Source: Rhizobium sp. 18055 | GTDB lineage: Bacteria > Pseudomonadota > Alphaproteobacteria > Rhizobiales > Rhizobiaceae | Direction: 5' to 3' | NCBI RefSeq assembly: GCF_902706285.1 | Contig: NZ_CACSKD010000015.1 | Location: forward strand, 1-64,000 | DNA: 64,000 nucleotides | Part shown: piece by piece, positions 50,101-58,360 of the stretch | Layout of the letters: every line of letters starts with the position of its first letter | Position numbering within the stretch: position 1 is the stretch's first letter | Notes under the pieces: generated by a model | Databases searched by the model: none | What the model was told of the DNA's origin: nothing | The model's input: only the letters and a program-made list of their open reading frames with translations | Position numbers and translations under genes: made by a program

Positions 50101-52275
50101 GGGTGCGCCGAGACGGGCGGTAATATCGGAGGGGCGAAGATCGGCGGGTTGGACCGCCTGCAGCGCGCAGACATTGCGCTCGAAAACCGGATCGAGAGCG
50201 GCCGCGGCTTCAGCTGCTTTTAGCTTGGTGCGAACCGCGCCGGAGAGGTAGGCATCCGAAGTCTGCCAAGAGCCGTCTTCTGGAGCACGGAAGATGGCAT
50301 CGTCGAGCTCGTCGATGACGGCATCGGGGTCACGATGCAGGAGCTCGGCGACATGGTCGACGTCGACGCGGCCGCGTTCATTGAGGACGACGGCCAGCGC
50401 ATCGGTCGCGGAGGTGATCACCGGCGGGGCAGGGGGCGAGATGACCCGCTCGGAAAAGATCGGACCGGGTTTTGCCGTGTCGGTCTCGAGATCATAGTCC
50501 TCGATCGAGGCCACCAGCCAGCAATTCGGGTCGTCCAGGAACGGCTGCAGGTTTGGGCGACGGTGTATTTCTCGGATCTCGCCGCTTTCCTCATCCTCGC
50601 TGATCGATACCGTCGTGTGATTGATCGGCCCGAAATCGCGCACGAAGCTCGACCAGGCGATGCGAAGCCGGACTTGGAGATCGCGCCAGTGGCGATCCTG
50701 CTCCTGCGCTTTCAGGACGTCGCGCACCGCGTCACGGATCGGAATGAGCTTGCTGACGATGCGCACGTGCTTTTCGGTGAGCCCGTCACCGCCGCGTCCC
50801 TTGCGAACCTTGATCGCGACCGGAACGCCATCGATCATCTGCATCAGGCCCTGCCGGATATCGATGAAGAAACTGCCCTCGCGGATCCTCGCATTGTCGG
50901 GCCTGAGATCGACGATATCGCCGAGCTCCGCTTCCAGATCGATGTCGATCGGCGTCGGCTCGCCATCGTAGCGGCCATCGGGCAGCATCCCGATCGCGGC
51001 TGCCAGCACCGCGTCCAGGTCGTCGCCGGCCCGCGGTTGGCACGTGTAGGTCTCCCCGAAAGGACCGGAGGTGAGGGCGTGGGTGCCGAGCACGAAAGCG
51101 GGGCGCCGGGCGAACCAGCGGTTCACCAGGATGGCGCCGTCGTCGGCTGTCACGGGACGAACTTCTTCGACATCGAGCCACGACAGGTCGCCTTCGGGAT
51201 CGCCAGCCTTGCGCTTGCGGAAAAACAGGAGATCGACGACGACATCCGTGCCGGCGTCACGGCGGAAGCTGCCTTCTGGCAGGCGGATCGCCGCAATCAA
51301 GTCCGCCGATTTGGCGATATGCTCGCGCGCGGTACTGTCCATCTTGTCCATCGTACCGGTGCTGGTGACGAACGCGGCAAGGGCGCCTGGCTTCAGGAGA
51401 TCGATCGAGCGGGCGATAAAATAGTCGTGCAGGCGCAGCCAGAGGGTACGGTAGGCCCGGTCCGAACGCACGCTGCGATCATAAAAAGGTGGGTTGCCGA
51501 TTGCGAGATCGTAGATCGGCGCCAGATCGGTTCGCGCGAAATCTCCCGCAATGATCCGCGCCTTCGGCTGCAACAGCCTGGCAATCCGAGCCGTCACCGG
51601 ATCGAGCTCGACACCGGTGACGAAACTCTTGTCGCGCAGCGCCTGCGGCATCAGCGCCGGGAACAGGCCGGTGCCAATGCCCGGTTCGAGAACCCGACCG
51701 CCACGCCATCCGAGCCGCTGTAACCCGGCCCATATTGCCTGGACGATGAATTCGGGGGTGAAATGTGCATACTGGGTGCAACGCGCCAGAGATGCGTAAT
51801 CAGCTTCGCTGACGGCGCTTTCCAGCGACGCGCCGAGCTCGTCCCAGCCTTTTCGGAAATCGATCTCGCCGGGCCGCCGGAACATGCCGTTGGCCAGTTC
51901 CGAAGCCCCGAAGCCGGTAAACCGGATCAGCCTCGCCTGCTCTTCGCGGGTGGCGGGCCGGTCCTGCTTCTCGATCTGGTGGGCGGCGAGGATCGCCGCG
52001 ATGTTCATCCGCGCCCGTTCCTTCCAGCTCGCCGCCAGGCCGCGATCGCTGTCGTCCAGGTAGAAGTTCTGATGCTGTCCCTGCTTGCGTGGCGCCGGTG
52101 GAGGTGTGGACCTGTCGGCTGGCAATGCCGGGGCAGGGGCGGGCGGTGTCGGTTCCGGATCGTCGTCATTGGCGGCGACGGGATCGAACCCGCCAAAGGC
52201 GGTAACACCGAGGCCGAGGCCGGATGACAGCGAACTGCTGCCGAACATATCGAGCGTGAAGGGATCGTTGCTCAT
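47179..52275 (-). CDS. Giant N6-adenine methylase/SNF2-type helicase fusion
   Basis: The 1698-residue protein joins an N-terminal methyltransferase domain (VLEPGIGTGLFPALMP motif I, near residue 195; catalytic AIGNPPFYDRS near 258) to a superfamily-2 helicase: YLAHAVGAGKTMTMAAA (Walker A), IIVDEAQEFRKL (Walker B), ASGTPITNT, and IEQREGRIVRQGN (motif VI, near residue 1445). A C-terminal coiled coil follows. The layout resembles phage P1 DarB-type antirestriction proteins and plasmid methylase-helicases, so protection of incoming DNA is a likely role. AAGGAG precedes the ATG. Target sequence unknown. Confidence 0.85.
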   Translation of the reverse strand: MSNDPFTLDMFGSSSLSSGLGLGVTAFGGFDPVAANDDDPEPTPPAPAPALPADRSTPPPAPRKQGQHQNFYLDDSDRGLAASWKERARMNIAAILAAHQIEKQDRPATREEQARLIRFTGFGASELANGMFRRPGEIDFRKGWDELGASLESAVSEADYASLARCTQYAHFTPEFIVQAIWAGLQRLGWRGGRVLEPGIGTGLFPALMPQALRDKSFVTGVELDPVTARIARLLQPKARIIAGDFARTDLAPIYDLAIGNPPFYDRSVRSDRAYRTLWLRLHDYFIARSIDLLKPGALAAFVTSTGTMDKMDSTAREHIAKSADLIAAIRLPEGSFRRDAGTDVVVDLLFFRKRKAGDPEGDLSWLDVEEVRPVTADDGAILVNRWFARRPAFVLGTHALTSGPFGETYTCQPRAGDDLDAVLAAAIGMLPDGRYDGEPTPIDIDLEAELGDIVDLRPDNARIREGSFFIDIRQGLMQMIDGVPVAIKVRKGRGGDGLTEKHVRIVSKLIPIRDAVRDVLKAQEQDRHWRDLQVRLRIAWSSFVRDFGPINHTTVSISEDEESGEIREIHRRPNLQPFLDDPNCWLVASIEDYDLETDTAKPGPIFSERVISPPAPPVITSATDALAVVLNERGRVDVDHVAELLHRDPDAVIDELDDAIFRAPEDGSWQTSDAYLSGAVRTKLKAAEAAAALDPVFERNVCALQAVQPADLRPSDITARLGAPWIPAADVVAFVHETMSVDIRIHHMPELGSWTVEARQLGYSAIGTSEWGTSRRHAGELLADALNSRVPQIFDVFRDVDGERRVLNVVDTEAARDKLQKIKQAFQNWVWTDPDRTDRLARVYNNRFNNIAPREFDGTHLKLPGASGAFTLYGHQKRGIWRIISSGSTYLAHAVGAGKTMTMAAAIMEQRRLGLIAKAMLVVPGHCLAQAAREFLALYPNARILVADETNFTKDKRARFLSRAATAMWDAIIITHSAFRFIAVPSVFEQQMIQDELQLYEELLTKVDSEDRVSRKRLERLKEGLKERLQSLTTRKDDLLTISEIGVDQIIVDEAQEFRKLSFATNMSTLKGIDPNGSQRAWDLYVKSRFLETKNPGRALLLASGTPITNTLGEMFSIQRLLGHQALHERGLHEFDAWASTFGDTTTELEIQPSGKYKPVSRFASFVNVPELIAMFRSFADVVIPEDLRQYVKVPDISTGRRQILTARPTQAFKNYQTILDARIKAIEKREGPARPGDDILLSVITDGRHAAIDLRLVDPDNDNEPDNKLNILVNNAFRIWNETGERRYTRPDGKPFELPGAAQMIFSDLGTISVEKTRGFSAYRWIRDELIRLGVPASEIAYMQDFKKTEAKQRLFGDVRAGKVRFLIGSSESMGTGVNAQLRLKALHHLDVPWLPSQIEQREGRIVRQGNQHDEVDIFAYATQGSLDASMWQNNERKARFIAAALSGDTSIRRLEDLGEGAANQFAMAKAIASGDERLMLKAGLEADIARLERLRAAHEDDQYAVRRQSRDAERDIEISTRRIGEIGKDIERLVPTSGDAFVMTVTDQTYEERKDAGRTLMKEILTLVQFQQEGEVVLASIGGFDLVYDGERFGKGDGYRYQTILQRTGADYEIDLDVTVTPLGAISRLEHALDGFEEESERYHHRLEEARRRLASYRSREGTVFAFAEELAEKRGKLKDVEVALAEEVRESKAV

Positions 52276-52385
52276 CGAAAAACTCCTTTTGGGGCAAGTG
52301 TCCTCGTTCTGCCGAAGCGCAGTCGATGGGACGGTGTTGGATGAGGGGAGATGCGCCTGAGGCCGTTGATCGGACCGGTTGTGTC

Positions 52386-52787
52386 CTAGGGTCTCTCGAC
52401 CATGAAAATCTGCATGGTGTCAGGGGTGAAAGCGATGCACAGATGAGTGGCATCAGGACTCGCCGCCATCATGGCTTCGATCTGTTCGGCGTCGAGGAAA
52501 TCGATACCATCGTCGCCGCCATAGGTGCTGCGCTTCACCGTAAACCAGTCGTCGTTGCTGCGCGGATTGCATTCATCGGCATAAAGAACCATGGGGCGAG
52601 CACCCTCTGGCAACTTGCCGTTCGACATCAGATAGATCCCATGATCACCAACGAGCCATATACCTGGCGTCTCGTCCTTGCCGGGCTGAAGCCCGTAATG
52701 GGGATTGCGAAAGCCGCCATTGGCCTGCGCGTCGGTAAGGCCGCGGGCGATAACCTCGCGCACGGATGCGATCGGAAAGGAAAGCAT
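52386..52787 (-). CDS. DUF3085 protein
   Basis: The 133-residue protein matches DUF3085: MLSFPIASVREVIARGLTDAQANGGFRNPHYGLQPGKDETPGIWLVGDHGIYLMSNGKLPEGARPMVLYADECNP and GGDDGIDFLDA. GAGGTGATC precedes the ATG at 52787, which is preferred to a longer frame from 52850. Function unknown; it is conserved in this order with DUF1419 and the methylase-helicase in rhizobial plasmids, as far as I recall. Confidence 0.82.
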   Translation of the reverse strand: MLSFPIASVREVIARGLTDAQANGGFRNPHYGLQPGKDETPGIWLVGDHGIYLMSNGKLPEGARPMVLYADECNPRSNDDWFTVKRSTYGGDDGIDFLDAEQIEAMMAASPDATHLCIAFTPDTMQIFMVERP

Positions 52788-52794
52788 GATCACC

Positions 52795-53394
52795 TCACGC
52801 GGCGATGGGAAGATGACGCAGCTGCACCGGCAGCTTGGCGGCAATTTCATTATCGGTGAGATCGTCCAGCAGCGTCTGCTGGACCGCCCCGGCTGCGCCG
52901 TAGATCGTTATCAGCCGTCTGCCGGGAAGATATTGCGGGCAGTTCTCGTCGGAATAATCACGATACTGATCCACGGTGGTGCTCCAGATATGCTCGAGCC
53001 ACTCCTGGCGCGTCATTGCCCTGATCGGCCGGCTTTCCCGTTCGGTGATCGCCACGCGCATGCGCTCGACCGAACCCTGGTCGGACAGATCGCAATAACT
53101 ATGAAAATGGCGGATCGAACCGTCGATGCGCAGTGCGAAGAAGACGCTCGTCACCGAGCCCGTCAGAAAATCGCGCATTGCGAACACCGATCCGCGGATC
53201 CAGAGCGGTGGCAGGATCTCGAACATGTAGTCATGCTCGGCCTCGCCGATCTCGAACCATTCCCCGGTGTAGAGCGACATGGCGTCATCGTCCCAGCGGT
53301 TGGGTCGCTGGTGATGCCGGTCGAACATGCGAAACATCTGTTGGCGGCTGGCGACGCCCTGGTAGACCTTGGCGGTTGGAGAAGAAGTATTCAT
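52795..53394 (-). CDS. DUF1419 protein
   Basis: The 199-residue protein matches DUF1419: VYQGVASRQQMFRMFDRHHQRPNRW, LYTGEWFEIGEAEHDYMFEILPPLWIRGSVFAMRDFLTGSVTSVFFALRIDG, then a C-terminal helical part. The stop is seven bases before the DUF3085 start. The ribosome-binding site GGAG is inside a small CTCC-GAA-GGAG hairpin at the start codon, which may lower its translation. Function unknown. Confidence 0.82.
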   Translation of the reverse strand: MNTSSPTAKVYQGVASRQQMFRMFDRHHQRPNRWDDDAMSLYTGEWFEIGEAEHDYMFEILPPLWIRGSVFAMRDFLTGSVTSVFFALRIDGSIRHFHSYCDLSDQGSVERMRVAITERESRPIRAMTRQEWLEHIWSTTVDQYRDYSDENCPQYLPGRRLITIYGAAGAVQQTLLDDLTDNEIAAKLPVQLRHLPIAA

Positions 53395-53458
53395 TGACGG
53401 CTCCTTCGGAGTTGTTCCGAACCGAAGCGCGACACGTCATCCCGACTTGCCATCCTCT

Positions 53459-54493
53459 TCAGTCCTTCGTTACCCCTCCCGCGCCGCCGGCATCGCAAGC
53501 GGCCGGGTCAAGGGCCGGCAGAGCCGGGCGCAGCCTCCCTTGACGCGGGCGCTGCGGATGCGGCACGTCTGCAACTCCCTTCGTCCCGCTTCTTCTTTCC
53601 TCCTCCTTCTGTTTCAGCGCCTCGTTCCAGTCTTCCGCCGGCGGCCGCAGGCGCTGCCATCCACATCCGGCGTCTTCGGCGAGAGCACGCAGCCGTTGCG
53701 CGAATGCTTCGCCCTGAGAATTGGCATCTGTCGCCGCAACCAGCATAGCGGCAGACCGCTCACCGAGAATTCTCAGGGCGGATTCAGTGGCGGGCGACCA
53801 ACCGCCACCGGTGCTGAGATAAAGAGTGCCTTCCCGCATTCCCTCGATCGCGGCCAGGCTCATGGCGTCGATCGCGGCCTCTGTCACGCACATGCGCTGC
53901 CCGTTCGGCGGGCCGAGGCTAAACAGGGTTTTGGTGCCGCCCGTCGCAAAGCCGCGCCACTCGGGGCCGCGGGCCTCCCAACCCAGGATTTGTCCGGAAA
54001 GATCCCTATGTGCCGCCCACATGCTGCCACGCGGTCCTTCACGCAGGCTGTCTTGAGAGACGGCGGCGCGAAGCACGATCGCTGGAAGATTTCGCTCGCC
54101 ACTGAGATATTTCCAGCCCGCCGAGCCGGGCCACGGTCGGCGCCGCTGGAGCCATCGTTCGGTAAGACTGATGTCGCGAGACAGCTCGCGGGACGGCTGG
54201 CGCCATACCGTCGCGGACGGCTCGAAGCCGACGAGTGCGGCGACACGTTGGATCCCTTCGGGAAATCCGACATGATCGAGATAGACGACAAGAGAGAAGA
54301 CATCGCCCTTGTCGTCTCCGAGAGGGTCGAACCAACCACGTCCCTCATGTGTGACGATCACGATCTCGCCTGTGCGGCGATATTTGACGGCCCGCTTTGT
54401 GCTTTCCTTGAGATCGATGGCGAAGCCGGCGGTTTCTAGAACCGCGCTGCAACTCACCGCCTGCCTCAAAATTTCGATATCTTCTCTCTTCAT
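53459..54493 (-). CDS. Toprim/DUF3991 protein
   Basis: The 344-residue protein has an N-terminal DUF3991/zinc-free primase-like part (VKYRRTGEIVIVTHEGRGWFDPLGDDKGDVFSLVVYLDHVGFPEGI) and a Toprim domain (MCVTEAAIDAMSLAAIEG, then LYLSTGGGWSP and MLVAATDANSQGEAFAQRL), where the acidic residues bind metal. Such proteins resemble plasmid primases and topoisomerase-like nucleotidyl enzymes. It may help complementary strand synthesis after transfer. I chose the ATG at 54493 (AAAGGAAG upstream) over a GTG at 54559. The C-terminal tail is polar. Confidence 0.82.
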   Translation of the reverse strand: MKREDIEILRQAVSCSAVLETAGFAIDLKESTKRAVKYRRTGEIVIVTHEGRGWFDPLGDDKGDVFSLVVYLDHVGFPEGIQRVAALVGFEPSATVWRQPSRELSRDISLTERWLQRRRPWPGSAGWKYLSGERNLPAIVLRAAVSQDSLREGPRGSMWAAHRDLSGQILGWEARGPEWRGFATGGTKTLFSLGPPNGQRMCVTEAAIDAMSLAAIEGMREGTLYLSTGGGWSPATESALRILGERSAAMLVAATDANSQGEAFAQRLRALAEDAGCGWQRLRPPAEDWNEALKQKEEERRSGTKGVADVPHPQRPRQGRLRPALPALDPAACDAGGAGGVTKD

Positions 54494-54686
54494 CTTCCTT
54501 TCGATCGCCGAGCGAACGCCTTCTTTGTCTTTCCGTCCCGCGAAATTTAGCGTGACCACACCGGCCTGCTGCGAAGAGCAAAGGCCGCAAGGGCGCAGCT
54601 GACAATGGCGCCGACGGCCTCAGCTGCGGCGCAGCCTCCCTTGCGGCCGCCAGCTCGCAAGCGGCACGCCGAAGGCGTAGGCCGGC

Positions 54687-54869
54687 TCAGTGAGCCGGCC
54701 CGAAGTCGAAAGGATCGATTTCGTGGATGACATCCACATCGGCGTCGTCAAGTTCGTTGGACGGCAGGACGCCGAATTCCCCGCCCGATCGGAAAAGCGT
54801 GACTGGAACCATAAGGGTGCGGGCCAGTGCGAAAGCGTGAGACTGTGCGAGGGCAAGATCCTGTGCCAT
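54687..54869 (-). CDS. Small acidic plasmid protein
   Basis: The 60-residue protein (MAQDLALAQSHAFALARTLMVPVTLFRSGGEFGVLPSNELDDADVDVIHEIDPFDFGPAH) is acidic in its second half. GGAGG lies before the ATG, and a perfect leader hairpin (54888-54906) precedes that. It is the promoter-proximal gene of the backbone block. Function unknown. Confidence 0.65.
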   Translation of the reverse strand: MAQDLALAQSHAFALARTLMVPVTLFRSGGEFGVLPSNELDDADVDVIHEIDPFDFGPAH

Positions 54870-54887
54870 ATGAGAAACCTCCGTCCG

Positions 54888-54906
54888 GAGCGGGCCGATC
54901 CCGCTC
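54888..54906 (-). promoter_or_regulatory. Leader hairpin of the 60-residue gene
   Basis: GAGCGGG and CCCGCTC enclose CCGAT, the same loop as in the ardC leader hairpin, 18 bases before the start codon. Confidence 0.55.
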
Positions 54907-55728
54907 GATGGCTCCTCAGAGGACCAGGACAGGGCGCGATCACCGCGCGGGCGAAGACAAGCGGCGGCAGCTTGCTAGCCGACCCCGATAGTGGGTTGAT
55001 CGACGGAGATCCGGGCATGGTCCAGGAAGCCATTAATAGAGAGCGGGATTGGCTTGCTTCGACTGCATTGAGGTGTCCGGCACAGATCATCCACGGAAAC
55101 TGCCCAGCATTTTTTGCCAATCATCTGTTTCTTCAGTCTAGAGATGAGCGGGAGTGGTCCTTCCTGACCAGACAGCAACCTTTGAGGACATCGAAGTCCA
55201 CCGCGGCACGCAGTTTATAGGCGCGATTTCATTGGCGACCAAGTCGCTGGCTAGATATCGACACTAAGTCCGGGTAAGAAGTTGTATGTATATAATATAT
55301 AAATATCAGTCACTTAGCAAAAATCGCGTAAGGAATATTATGGAACTTCCGCGTGTCCTATTCCGGTTTCCAACTTCGGTTTTCCCTGTCGTTGCTGCCC
55401 TGATGCACGATGGGCGAAACGATACTCCGCAACTGCTTGCAATGGAGGCAGAACCGTCAGCACGTTCCTTCGGCGAGCCGTTTGTATCGAACAGCAGAGA
55501 ATTACGGCTGCATATCTGCCCTGGAGGCTGCAACAGAGGCCGATCCCCCTACCTTGTTCAGGGATCGTCCCGGTTGTAGCGGTTTTTCTCCACCTGACGC
55601 GTCAATACTACGGCAAGTGCGCCCGCAACCTGGACAATAGTTTTTGAAGGGTAAACGTTTCCCATGAATTTTTCAGTAATGTTTTCATACTACATTTGCC
55701 CAAACGCAATTGGGTAACGGCGGCGTAG
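54907..55728. other. Intergenic region without recognised genes
   Basis: About 820 bases hold only short, unsupported frames. The part around 55280-55310 is strongly A+T-rich (TATATAATATATAAATA), unlike the flanks, and may hold promoters for the divergent blocks on either side or mark a recombination junction. Confidence 0.5.
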
Positions 55729-56991
55729 ATGATAACCTCTGGTTCTGAAGATCACTACAAGCGTGAATTGCGTCGTCCTTTTTGGAAATTACGTTTCACT
55801 CCCCCTCTTGAGGCGGAGTTTATCGCTGCCGCGGCAGATCGGCGGCTCAAGCACAACATGATATGTGTTGCAGCACTTATTGTGCTCTATGATATTGCCC
55901 TCATACCCGACTGGCTTCAGTCGCCTGAGACATTTGCTGCCAATGCCGTCTTGCGACTGACTATCTTCACCCCATTTTGCTTGGTATGTCTCGCCATTCT
56001 TAAACGAGGCGCACCACCGCTATTACAGGAGATCTTGTTAGGTCTCATTCTTGTGATGACGGTGCTTTTCGAAACGAGTCGCCTCGTCCAATCAGACTTT
56101 GATGCTGATGCCGCCATATACCAGCTGGGAGGCGGGCTTTGCTGCATGATGTTCGCAGCTGTTGTGATGAAGGCCAGATTTTCAACTACGTTGGTCGTTC
56201 TTCTGCTGATGTTTGTCTTGAAGGCAAATTTCATCTGGGTTGCGCCAGGCTCTATTGGAGCGGCTGGTCGAGCGATCATGATGCATGCTTTCGCAAGTGC
56301 TGTCATGATGCTCTTGCTTGCGGCCTTCCTCCTAGAGCGGGCCGAACGCGTGGGTTTCATCCAAGGGCTCAGAGCGAGCTTGCTGAACAGGGAGCTGGAA
56401 AAAGCCGCCAGCACAGATGGACTGACGGGGCTAGGAAACCGCCGATATCTGAGTGAGGTGACCAATAGTCTCTGGACCGATCAAAAGGGGCCAAACCTCG
56501 TATCCGTCGTACTGATCGATATCGACCATTTCAAACTTTTCAACGACCATTACGGCCATGTCGGTGGTGACGTCTGCCTGAGACGCGTTTCAGAATGCGT
56601 CAAAGCTGCGGCGACGCGACCCGATCAGATGGCCTTTCGTTATGGTGGCGAGGAGCTGCTATTGGTTCTGCCCGATACTGTGGAAGCCGATGCACGGGTA
56701 TGCGCTGAACGGGTCAGGGAGCTGCTATCTCATGAGGCCATTCCACATCTAGGTCTGAACAACGACGCATTGGTGACAATAAGTATCGGCATTGCGACTG
56801 CCGACCGTCGCGCGACGTCGTTGACGGATCTTATCGCCACGGCCGACAACGCGCTCTACAACGCCAAGCGCGCCGGCCGCGACCGCGTCTGGCCGCCGAG
56901 GAGGGAGACAGTTGAAAATGGTAGCGAAGCACTACCAGCCAAGCCGCAGATTTCATCAAAACCGCGAACGGTAAAAACGGGAACCCGTTGA
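55729..56991 (+). CDS. Membrane-bound diguanylate cyclase
   Basis: The 420-residue protein has six or so membrane helices (residues about 45-210) and a GGDEF domain with DGLTGLGNRRYL, VLIDIDHFKLFNDHYGHVGGD and an active-type RYGGEEL. It makes c-di-GMP from GTP. No RxxD product-inhibition site is obvious. It is followed 26 bases later by the broken DUF1275 gene. A basic tail of about 30 residues closes the protein. Confidence 0.92.
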   Translation: MITSGSEDHYKRELRRPFWKLRFTPPLEAEFIAAAADRRLKHNMICVAALIVLYDIALIPDWLQSPETFAANAVLRLTIFTPFCLVCLAILKRGAPPLLQEILLGLILVMTVLFETSRLVQSDFDADAAIYQLGGGLCCMMFAAVVMKARFSTTLVVLLLMFVLKANFIWVAPGSIGAAGRAIMMHAFASAVMMLLLAAFLLERAERVGFIQGLRASLLNRELEKAASTDGLTGLGNRRYLSEVTNSLWTDQKGPNLVSVVLIDIDHFKLFNDHYGHVGGDVCLRRVSECVKAAATRPDQMAFRYGGEELLLVLPDTVEADARVCAERVRELLSHEAIPHLGLNNDALVTISIGIATADRRATSLTDLIATADNALYNAKRAGRDRVWPPRRETVENGSEALPAKPQISSKPRTVKTGTR

Positions 56992-57273
56992 AACTGCTTT
57001 GGAGCTGTAAGAATGTCATGTTGATCCGACAGGGAGCCGATCGTGATGAATTGGCCGACAGGTTGGCAACCTCGCTCGCAGCCGTCGCAGGGGCTTTGAA
57101 CGCTGCCGCGTTTTATGCTGTCGGATTTTTCTCGGCCAATATGACAGGCAATGTCTCGTTGCTTTCGGACCACGTCGCGATCGGCGATTGGTTAGGTGCC
57201 GTGGTAATCCCCCCTCCGAATAACGGACTTCAAAAGTAGAATTTTCTCGGGCTTTATGATCGAGGAGATTTTG

Positions 57274-57561
57274 ATGAAGACGAGCAGATTCAGTGAACCA
57301 CAAATCCTTGCCATCCTGCGCCAGGCAGAAGGCGGTGTTCCTGTACCCGAGCTTTGCCGGGAACATGGAATGAGCACGGCGTCCCTTTACAAATGGCGAT
57401 CCAAATACGGCGGCATGGACGCGTCGATGATCAGCCAGATGAAGGCTCTGGAGGATGAGAACCGTCGGCTGAAGAAGATGTATGCCGAGATGAGCATGCA
57501 GGCCGAACTTCTGAAGGAGGCTTTGGGAAAAAATAACACGGCCGTCTCAACGCCGAGAGAT
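57274..57561 (+). CDS. IS3-family OrfA (HTH subunit of transposase)
   Basis: The frame starts MKTSRFSEPQILAILRQAEGGVPVPELCREHGMSTASLYKWRSKYGG and has a leucine-zipper-like segment (ALEDENRRLKKMYAEMSMQAELLKEALGK). In this element the orfA frame does not stop at the usual place but stays open to 57936. A run of six A (GGAAAAAAT, near 57528) before the orfB frame is the likely -1 frameshift site that makes the OrfAB transposase. I set the end at the frameshift region, so it is approximate. Confidence 0.8.
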
Positions 57562-58360
57562 GGCCGTGAAAGCAGTGGCATTGCGCGGGGTTGGTGTTGC
57601 GCTTGCCTGCCGCACCTTCGCGGTCAGCGAGACCTGCTATCGTTACAGCGCCAAGTTGAACGACGAGAACGAGCAGATCGCCGATCTGCTCATCGGCTTA
57701 ACGCGGGCAAAGAAGACGTGGGGCTTCGGTCTGTGTTTTCTTTATCTGCGCAATGTCCGGGGACATCGCTGGAACCACAAGCGCGTATACCGCATCTACC
57801 GCGAACTGGAGTTGAACCTCAGGATCAAGCCACGCAAGCGTTTGAAGCGGGACAAGCCCGATCCCTTGACTGTGCCGGATGCGCCGAACCTGGTTTGGTC
57901 CATGGATTTCATGGCGGATCGTTTGGAGGACGGTAGGCAATTCCGGCTGCTGAATGTCCTGGACGACTTTAACCGCGAGGGGCTGGGCATCGAGGTAGAC
58001 TTTTCGCTGCCTGCTGAACGCGTCATCCGCAGTCTGAACCAGATCATCGAATGGCGCGGCAAACCGTTCGCCATTCGTGTGGATAATGGGCCTGAGTACG
58101 TCAGTGGCAAACTGATGGAATGGGCCGAAACGCAAGGAATTGCCTTGAGCCACATCCAGCCCGGAAAACCGCAACAGAATGCCTATGTCGAGCGCTACAA
58201 CCGCACCGTCCGACATGAATGGCTCGACCAATACATCATCGAAAGCATCGAGGAGGCACAGGAATTCGCCACGCAGTGGCTATGGACGTACAACAACGAA
58301 CGGCCCAATATGGGCATCGGCGGCATAACGCCCGCACAGAAACTGAAAATGGCCGCGTGA
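57560..58360 (+). CDS. IS3-family OrfB (DDE transposase domain)
   Basis: The 266-residue frame has the IS3 rve integrase fold: AKKTWGFGLCFLYLRN, HKRVYRIYRELELNLRIKPRKR, the first Asp in VWSMDFMADRL, the second in IRVDNGPEYVS and the Glu in QQNAYVERYNRTVRHEWL. It is probably made mainly as an OrfAB fusion by frameshifting from orfA, since the same frame continues upstream of the ATG through TRPSQRRE. Confidence 0.9.
   Translation: MAVKAVALRGVGVALACRTFAVSETCYRYSAKLNDENEQIADLLIGLTRAKKTWGFGLCFLYLRNVRGHRWNHKRVYRIYRELELNLRIKPRKRLKRDKPDPLTVPDAPNLVWSMDFMADRLEDGRQFRLLNVLDDFNREGLGIEVDFSLPAERVIRSLNQIIEWRGKPFAIRVDNGPEYVSGKLMEWAETQGIALSHIQPGKPQQNAYVERYNRTVRHEWLDQYIIESIEEAQEFATQWLWTYNNERPNMGIGGITPAQKLKMAA

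Noticed and set aside
48523..51723. Long plus-strand frames (566 and 462 codons) opposite the methylase-helicase
   Set aside because: They mirror the codon pattern of the minus-strand gene, which has clear methylase and helicase motifs.
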